Origin: Amycolatopsis sp. CA-230715
GTDB taxonomy: Bacteria; Actinomycetota; Actinomycetes; Mycobacteriales; Pseudonocardiaceae
Direction: 5' to 3'
DNA: 64,000 nt
NCBI RefSeq assembly: GCF_018736145.1
Contig: NZ_CP059997.1
Location: 5,393,501 to 5,457,500 of the forward strand
Shown here: positions 59,665-64,000 of the stretch, piece by piece
Layout of the letters: the number at the start of each line of letters is the position of its first letter
Position numbering within the stretch: the stretch's first letter is position 1
The notes under the pieces: model-generated
What the model was told of the DNA's origin: nothing
The model's input: only the letters and a program-made list of their open reading frames with translations
Database searches by the model: none
Position numbers and translations under genes: made by a program

Positions 59665-61202
59665 GCCCGCGCCGTCCGGTCGTAGCTGCCGTCGAGCGGG
59701 TCGGCCGCCTTCCGCAGCTCGCCCTTCGCGACGCGCTCCGACGGGGTGAGCGGCAACGATTCGCGGTAGGCCCAGTAGCGGGGAACCTTGAAGTAGGCCA
59801 GTTTCGCCGCGCAGAACTCGGCGAGTTCGTCGGGCGGCACCTGTTCGCCGTCGCGAAACACCACGTACGCTTGGATTTCCTCACCGCGCAACTCGTCGGG
59901 GACCGCGATCACCGCGGCGAGCCGGACGTCGGGGTGCAACAGCAGCGCGCGTTCCACCTCGTCCGCGGAGATGTTCTCCCCGCTGCGCCTGATCATGTCC
60001 TTCGTGCGCCCCACGTAGTAGACGCGGCCCTCGCCGTCCATGCGCGCCAGGTCGCCGGTGCGGAACCAGCCGCCGCGGAACGCGCGCGCGGTCGCTTCCG
60101 GGTCGTCGTGGTAGCCGTGCATCAGGCCGATCCCGCGGATCAGCAGTTCCCCGGTCTCCCCGCGTGGCATGGGTGCGCCGGACTCGTCGGCGATCATCAC
60201 CTCGCGGTCGCGCGTCGGCCGCCCGATACAGCCGGTGCCGACCGTTTCGTCGTGATCGGCGGGCCCGATGCGGATGTCGCCGCCGGTCTCGGTCATGCCG
60301 AACGCCTCGTACCACGGAACGCCCCAGCGCCGTTCCAGTTCGGCGTGCAGGTCGCGCGGGATCGCCGAGGCGCTGATCGCCCGCACCCGGTGCGCGCGGT
60401 CGTCAGCGCTTTCCTCCGCCCGCAACAGGAGCGTCGGCATGAGACCGAGGCAGTAGAACCACGTGACACCGTGTTCGCGGACCTTCGCCCAGAACGTCGA
60501 AGGGTGGAACCGGTCCAGCACCACCAGTGTGGCGCCGGAGGCGAGTCCCAATGCGACATTCCACTGTGGATCGATGTAGTGGAAGGGCTGCGCGGTCAGC
60601 AGAACGTCCGAATCGGACACTCCTGGCGGGTCGGTGACGAGGCCGCGCGCGAGCGTCGTCCAGTACCGGTGCGGGAGCACGCATCCCTTCGGCGCGCCGG
60701 TGGTGCCGGAGGTGTACTGGATGTTCGCGGGCTGCTCGCCGACCGCGGTGAACTCCTCGCCCGGCGCGACGGGCTGGAGCTGCTCCGGGGTCAGCACGCG
60801 TTCGACGGCGGTCCCCGGCGCGATCTTTTCCAGCAGTTCGGTGAACTCCGGCGCGGCGATCGCGAACCGCGCGCCGGAATGCTTCAGCACGTGCGCGCCG
60901 TCCAGCTCCCGGTAGTTGGTGTTGACCGGGACCAGCATCGCGCCCGCCTTCGCGAGCGCCAGCCACAGCAACGGGAACGCGGGTTCGTTGCGCAGCATCA
61001 CCGCGACCCGGTCGCCCGCGCGCACGCCGAGGCCGCGCAAGGCGGCGGCCAGTTCGCCGGTGCGTTCGTGCACCTGGCCGAAGGTGAACCGCTCGCCGGT
61101 CGTGTCGAAGACCCACGCGGTCTCGTCGTGCCAGCGCGCGGCGGCCCTGGCGACCAGTGCGACCAGGTCGTCGACGTCTTCGAGCTTGTCCGGTGCCGTC
61201 AT
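59655..61202 (-). CDS. Acyl-CoA synthetase (AMP-forming)
   Basis: 515-residue adenylate-forming ligase. Motifs are YTSGTTGAPKGCVLPHR (about residues 163-179), the FGMTETGGD loop, WFRTGDLARMD and the C-terminal lysine in PSERVAKGELRK. The group resembles crotonobetaine/carnitine-CoA ligase and other CaiC-like enzymes. It activates an unknown carboxylic acid. The stop overlaps the TetR gene; the start overlaps the hydratase stop by ATGA. With the hydratase and TetR it forms an operon for acyl-CoA breakdown. Confidence 0.9.
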   Translation of the reverse strand: MTAPDKLEDVDDLVALVARAAARWHDETAWVFDTTGERFTFGQVHERTGELAAALRGLGVRAGDRVAVMLRNEPAFPLLWLALAKAGAMLVPVNTNYRELDGAHVLKHSGARFAIAAPEFTELLEKIAPGTAVERVLTPEQLQPVAPGEEFTAVGEQPANIQYTSGTTGAPKGCVLPHRYWTTLARGLVTDPPGVSDSDVLLTAQPFHYIDPQWNVALGLASGATLVVLDRFHPSTFWAKVREHGVTWFYCLGLMPTLLLRAEESADDRAHRVRAISASAIPRDLHAELERRWGVPWYEAFGMTETGGDIRIGPADHDETVGTGCIGRPTRDREVMIADESGAPMPRGETGELLIRGIGLMHGYHDDPEATARAFRGGWFRTGDLARMDGEGRVYYVGRTKDMIRRSGENISADEVERALLLHPDVRLAAVIAVPDELRGEEIQAYVVFRDGEQVPPDELAEFCAAKLAYFKVPRYWAYRESLPLTPSERVAKGELRKAADPLDGSYDRTARAWR

Positions 61203-61948
61203 CCCCGGCTCCGGAAGGCTTCGGAAGACGCGGCGACCTCGGGGGAGTGCTCGGTGATCAGCGCGTGGCTGATCTCCAGTTCGAGCGCGGCGTCGAGCGC
61301 GCTTTCGGCGCCGGAGTCGAGCGCTCGCTTCGCCATCGCGACCGCGGCGGGCGGGTGCCCCGCGATCCGGCCTGCCCAGCCCATGGCGTGCTCAAGCAGG
61401 CCGTCGTCGCTCGTGACGGCGTTGACCATGCCCAGCTCGTGCGCCTTCGCCGCGTCGAACCGCTCGTTGAGCAGCAGCAGCTCCTTCGCCTTGAGCGGGC
61501 CCACCATCATCGGCAGCAGGCGGGAAGCCGCGCCGGTGACGCTCAGGCCGAGCGAGACCTCGGGGAAGGCGAACACCGCGCTCTCCGCGGCCACCACAAG
61601 ATCGCAGCCCAGCGCGAACTCGGCACCGGCACCGATGGCGTACCCGTGCACGGCCGCGATCACCGGCGCGGGCAATGCGCGGAGCTTTCGCGTGACGTCC
61701 TGCAAGCGCTCCAGTCTTGCCCTCGAATCGCCCTCGGCGGGCGGCTCCTTGAGATCGTGGCCGGCGCAGAACGCCCTGCCCCGTCCGGCGAGCACCACCG
61801 CCCGCGCGTCCCTGACCGCGTCCAGCGCGGTGAGCAGGTCGTCCACCAGCGCGGGGACCACCGCGTTCAGCCGCTCGGGGCGGTTGAGCCAGATCAGGGC
61901 AACACCGTCGTCGACCGCGTAGTCGACGGTCCGCAAGCTCGTCTGCAT
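61199..61948 (-). CDS. Enoyl-CoA hydratase/isomerase
   Basis: 249-residue crotonase-fold enzyme. The oxyanion-hole segments read FCAGHDLKEPP (about residues 60-70) and IGAGAEFALGCDLVVAA (about 108-124); the catalytic acid region reads FPEVSLGLSVTGAA. In hydratases two glutamates act; here the first position is within HGYAIGAGAEF and the second in PEVSLGL, so hydratase or isomerase activity is likely. ATG 61948 starts the operon; the longer reading to 63451 is antisense to the amidohydrolase gene. A GATC-rich palindrome lies upstream. Confidence 0.9.
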   Translation of the reverse strand: MQTSLRTVDYAVDDGVALIWLNRPERLNAVVPALVDDLLTALDAVRDARAVVLAGRGRAFCAGHDLKEPPAEGDSRARLERLQDVTRKLRALPAPVIAAVHGYAIGAGAEFALGCDLVVAAESAVFAFPEVSLGLSVTGAASRLLPMMVGPLKAKELLLLNERFDAAKAHELGMVNAVTSDDGLLEHAMGWAGRIAGHPPAAVAMAKRALDSGAESALDAALELEISHALITEHSPEVAASSEAFRSRG

Positions 61949-61968
61949 ACCCGTGAGCCTAGACGAGC

Positions 61969-61984
61969 CGATCGATCGATCGAT
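61969..61984. promoter_or_regulatory. CGATCGATCGATCGAT palindrome in divergent promoter
   Basis: Four tandem CGAT units forming overlapping perfect palindromes (14 bp each) in the 48-base gap between the divergent hydratase and amidohydrolase genes. It is a likely repressor site controlling both directions, and also a simple tandem repeat that could vary in copy number. Confidence 0.5.
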
Positions 61985-61996
61985 AGAGTGCGCGGT

Positions 61997-63580
61997 ATGC
62001 GGGTCGACGTGGTTTATGAAAACGCCCAGGTCAACACCGGTATCTCGCGGACGAACGCGATCGCCGTGCTGCACGGCCGCATCGTCGCGACCGGGGACGA
62101 CGCGCTGTCGCTCGGCGCGAAGCGGCGGGTCGACCTCGGGGGCGCTCCGGTGGTGCCCGGCTTCCACGACGCGCACAACCACATGGCGCATTTCGGCATC
62201 GGGCTCGACGAGGTCCAGCTCGGCTCGGAGCAATGCCGGAGCACTCAGGAGGTGTACGACGCAATTGCCCGCCGAGCCGCGAGCACTCCGCCCGGCAGCT
62301 GGATCGTCGGCCGCGGCTACGACCAGAACCGCCTCGATGGCGGCCACCCGACCAGGCACGGGCTGGACCGCGCCGCGCCGGAGCACTTCGTACGGGTGAA
62401 GCACACCTCGGAGCACATGACGGTGGTCAGCAGCAATGTCCTCGACCGGCTCGACCTGGCCGACGTGCCCGAGGGCGGCGACGTGGTGCTGGACGAACAC
62501 GGCTCGCCGACCGGGCTGCTGCGGGAGCAGGCGCAGCTCATGCTGCGGCCGATGATCTTCCCGGTGCCGATGGAATCGGTGATCCGCGGCCTGGACCGGG
62601 CGGGCAGGCAGTACCTGTCCGAGGGCATCACGAGCGTGCAGGAGGCCGGGATCGGCGGCGGCCTCGTCGGCCAGACGCCGCGCGAGCTGGCCGCCTACCA
62701 GACCGCTCGCGACCGCGGACTGCTCCGCGTGCGGAGCACGGTGATGGTCGCCTCCAGCATGTTCCACGAGATCGGGGAGGACACCCTCGGCCTCGATCTC
62801 GGCCTGCGCACCGGGCTCGGTGACGATTGGCTGCGCATCGGCGCGATGAAGATCTTCGCCGACGGCTCGCTCATCGGCAGGACCTGTGCGATGCACGAGG
62901 ATTTCGCGGGCGAGCCGGGCAATCGCGGCTACTTCCAGGTGCCGGAGGACGAACTGGCGCGCACGATCTCCCGCGCGCACGCCGCGGGCTGGCAGGTCGC
63001 GACGCACGCGATCGGCGACAGGGCCGTTTCGACGGTCCTCGACGCCTACGAAGCCGCGCTCGCGGAGAACCCGCGCGACGACCACCGCCACCGTATCGAG
63101 CACTGCGCCGTCATCCCGCCAGCCGAGCTGCCGCGGCTCGCCGCGCTGAGGCTCATCCCGTCGCCGCAAGGCCGGTTCATCAACGAAATCGGCGACGGCA
63201 TGCGCGCCGCGCTCGGGCCGGACCGCGAAGACTGGTGCTACCGGCTCCGCAGCTTCCTCGACGCCGGATGCGTGCTCCCCGGCAGCTCGGACCGGCCCGT
63301 GGTGCAGGGCGCGCCGCTGCTCGGGATGGCGGACATGGTCCGCAGGAAGACCTCGACCGGGTACCTGCTCGGCGCGGACGAACGGCTCACCCCGGAGCAG
63401 GCGCTGCACGCCTACACGCAAGGTTCCGCGTTCGCGGCCTTCCGCGAACACGACCTCGGCACGCTGGAACCGGGAAAGCTCGCCGATTTCGTGGTGCTCA
63501 CCGGGGATCCACTGTCCGATTTGGACGGTGTGTCGGTGGTGGCGACCGTGGTGGGCGGCGAACTCGCCTACGAGGCCTGA
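61997..63580 (+). CDS. Amidohydrolase (YtcJ-type)
   Basis: 527-residue metal-dependent hydrolase of the YtcJ/ExoR group. The metal motif is GFHDAHNHMAHFG (about residues 55-67); further ligands are KIFADGSL, ATHAIGDRAVS, HRIEHCAVIPP and the aspartate in GSSDRPVV. The C-terminal composite domain ends with LEPGKLADFVVLTGDPL. The substrate is probably an N-acyl or cyclic amide; YtcJ enzymes have few known substrates. It is divergent from the acyl-CoA operon, across the CGAT palindrome. Confidence 0.88.
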   Translation: MRVDVVYENAQVNTGISRTNAIAVLHGRIVATGDDALSLGAKRRVDLGGAPVVPGFHDAHNHMAHFGIGLDEVQLGSEQCRSTQEVYDAIARRAASTPPGSWIVGRGYDQNRLDGGHPTRHGLDRAAPEHFVRVKHTSEHMTVVSSNVLDRLDLADVPEGGDVVLDEHGSPTGLLREQAQLMLRPMIFPVPMESVIRGLDRAGRQYLSEGITSVQEAGIGGGLVGQTPRELAAYQTARDRGLLRVRSTVMVASSMFHEIGEDTLGLDLGLRTGLGDDWLRIGAMKIFADGSLIGRTCAMHEDFAGEPGNRGYFQVPEDELARTISRAHAAGWQVATHAIGDRAVSTVLDAYEAALAENPRDDHRHRIEHCAVIPPAELPRLAALRLIPSPQGRFINEIGDGMRAALGPDREDWCYRLRSFLDAGCVLPGSSDRPVVQGAPLLGMADMVRRKTSTGYLLGADERLTPEQALHAYTQGSAFAAFREHDLGTLEPGKLADFVVLTGDPLSDLDGVSVVATVVGGELAYEA

Positions 63581-63586
63581 CCGAAC

Positions 63587-64000
63587 TCAGCGTGCTTCGA
63601 GCAGGTCGCCGATCTCCTTGATCCCGGCCGGGGTGACGGTGATGACCTCGTCGTCGTTGTAGGGCTTCGTCCGGACCGCCCATCGGCCCGATTCCGTGTC
63701 GAAGACGCGCAGCGGGCGCGGGTCGTCACCGACGTGAAGTTCCGCCGCGGCCAGGGTCTGCTGCGCGGCGAGCCGCTGGATCTGGCGGACTTCCTTGCTG
63801 ATGGGGAGGTCCAGCACGTCGTCACCGTCATCCCCGTTGATTTCGCTGAGCAGCGCGGTGACCCCGTTGCCCGCCGCTTTCGGGATTCCGGCGGGCAGCA
63901 TTTCCGCGAGCACGTCGCCGAGCCGCCGGTCCCGGAACGTGCGGACGTGGATTTCGTCGCCGGTGGCGGTCGCCGCGACGCCGAACCACGACGCCGCGGC
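63587..64000 (-). CDS. ESX secretion-associated protein EspG, C-terminal part
   Basis: The last 137 codons of a protein that continues past the right edge. The sequence AASWFGVAATATGDEIHVRT near the window boundary and VLAEMLPAGIPKAAGNGV are typical of the EspG family, cytoplasmic chaperones that bind PE/PPE or ESX substrates in actinobacteria. The C-terminus ends in EVITVTPAGIKEIGDLLEAR. The reading frame stays open to the boundary, so the start lies outside. Its stop is seven bases from that of the convergent amidohydrolase gene. Confidence 0.82.
   Translation of the reverse strand, partial: AAASWFGVAATATGDEIHVRTFRDRRLGDVLAEMLPAGIPKAAGNGVTALLSEINGDDGDDVLDLPISKEVRQIQRLAAQQTLAAAELHVGDDPRPLRVFDTESGRWAVRTKPYNDDEVITVTPAGIKEIGDLLEAR

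Noticed and set aside
62014..63451. Extension of the enoyl-CoA hydratase frame through the amidohydrolase gene
   Set aside because: The extra about 500 residues lie antisense to an obvious amidohydrolase; the crotonase fold starts at 61948.

Overview
The window is a high-GC actinobacterial chromosome segment, most likely from Pseudonocardiaceae and resembling Amycolatopsis. The lineage markers are an actinobacterial integration host factor (mihF), a mycothiol-dependent formaldehyde dehydrogenase, an EspG-type ESX chaperone at the right edge, DUF3558, DUF4232 and DUF6879 proteins, many TetR regulators, and promoters placed so close to start codons that transcripts would be nearly leaderless. 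No tRNA, rRNA, insertion sequence, prophage or CRISPR array was found.

Layout. 1-8 kb: a lipoprotein fragment, citrate synthase 2, a compact urease operon (ureABCFGD, no ureE) and an NCS1-like permease with a Cys-rich tail converging on ureD. 8-18 kb: PdxH, MFS and amino-acid transporters, a TetR/oxidase/metallo-hydrolase operon, an aldose epimerase and membrane proteins. 18-24.4 kb: a double acetyltransferase, two secreted DUF4232 proteins, and an accessory-looking locus. In that locus a protein-isoaspartate methyltransferase with a long C-terminal extension is flanked by three very small ORFs, divergent from an XRE regulator, a broken phosphotransferase and a DUF6879 protein. 24.4-31 kb: an amidohydrolase, several regulators with clear palindromic operators, an acyl-CoA dehydrogenase and a PfkB kinase. 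31-40 kb: main citrate synthase, photolyase, a NatAB-like ABC exporter with an XRE regulator, a repeat-dense gene desert, and glycerol-3-phosphate dehydrogenase under a TetR regulator. 40-53 kb: an alkylglycerone-phosphate-synthase-like flavoenzyme, a DUF2382 stress protein, mycothiol formaldehyde dehydrogenase with a coupled GGCT-like gene, exported hydrolases, a sugar ABC importer and a FadD-type ligase. 53-64 kb: mihF, isochorismate synthase facing a phosphopantetheinyl transferase, a DctA transporter, a fatty-acid or acyl-CoA gene block with TetR, an amidohydrolase and EspG.

Two features cut across the window. First, a dispersed palindromic element recurs at six gene boundaries. It is a 23-bp palindrome (consensus GCCCCGAAGG-N3-CCTTCGGGGC), usually paired with a second copy after exactly 7 nt. 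Second, the short word AGTGGAC/GTCCACT, often inside TCCACTGTGGA, recurs within coding sequences. The best candidate for a new system is the methyltransferase micro-operon at about 20.2-21.9 kb, which has the layout expected of a ribosomal peptide modified by aspartyl methylation. Its product and function are inferred, not shown.
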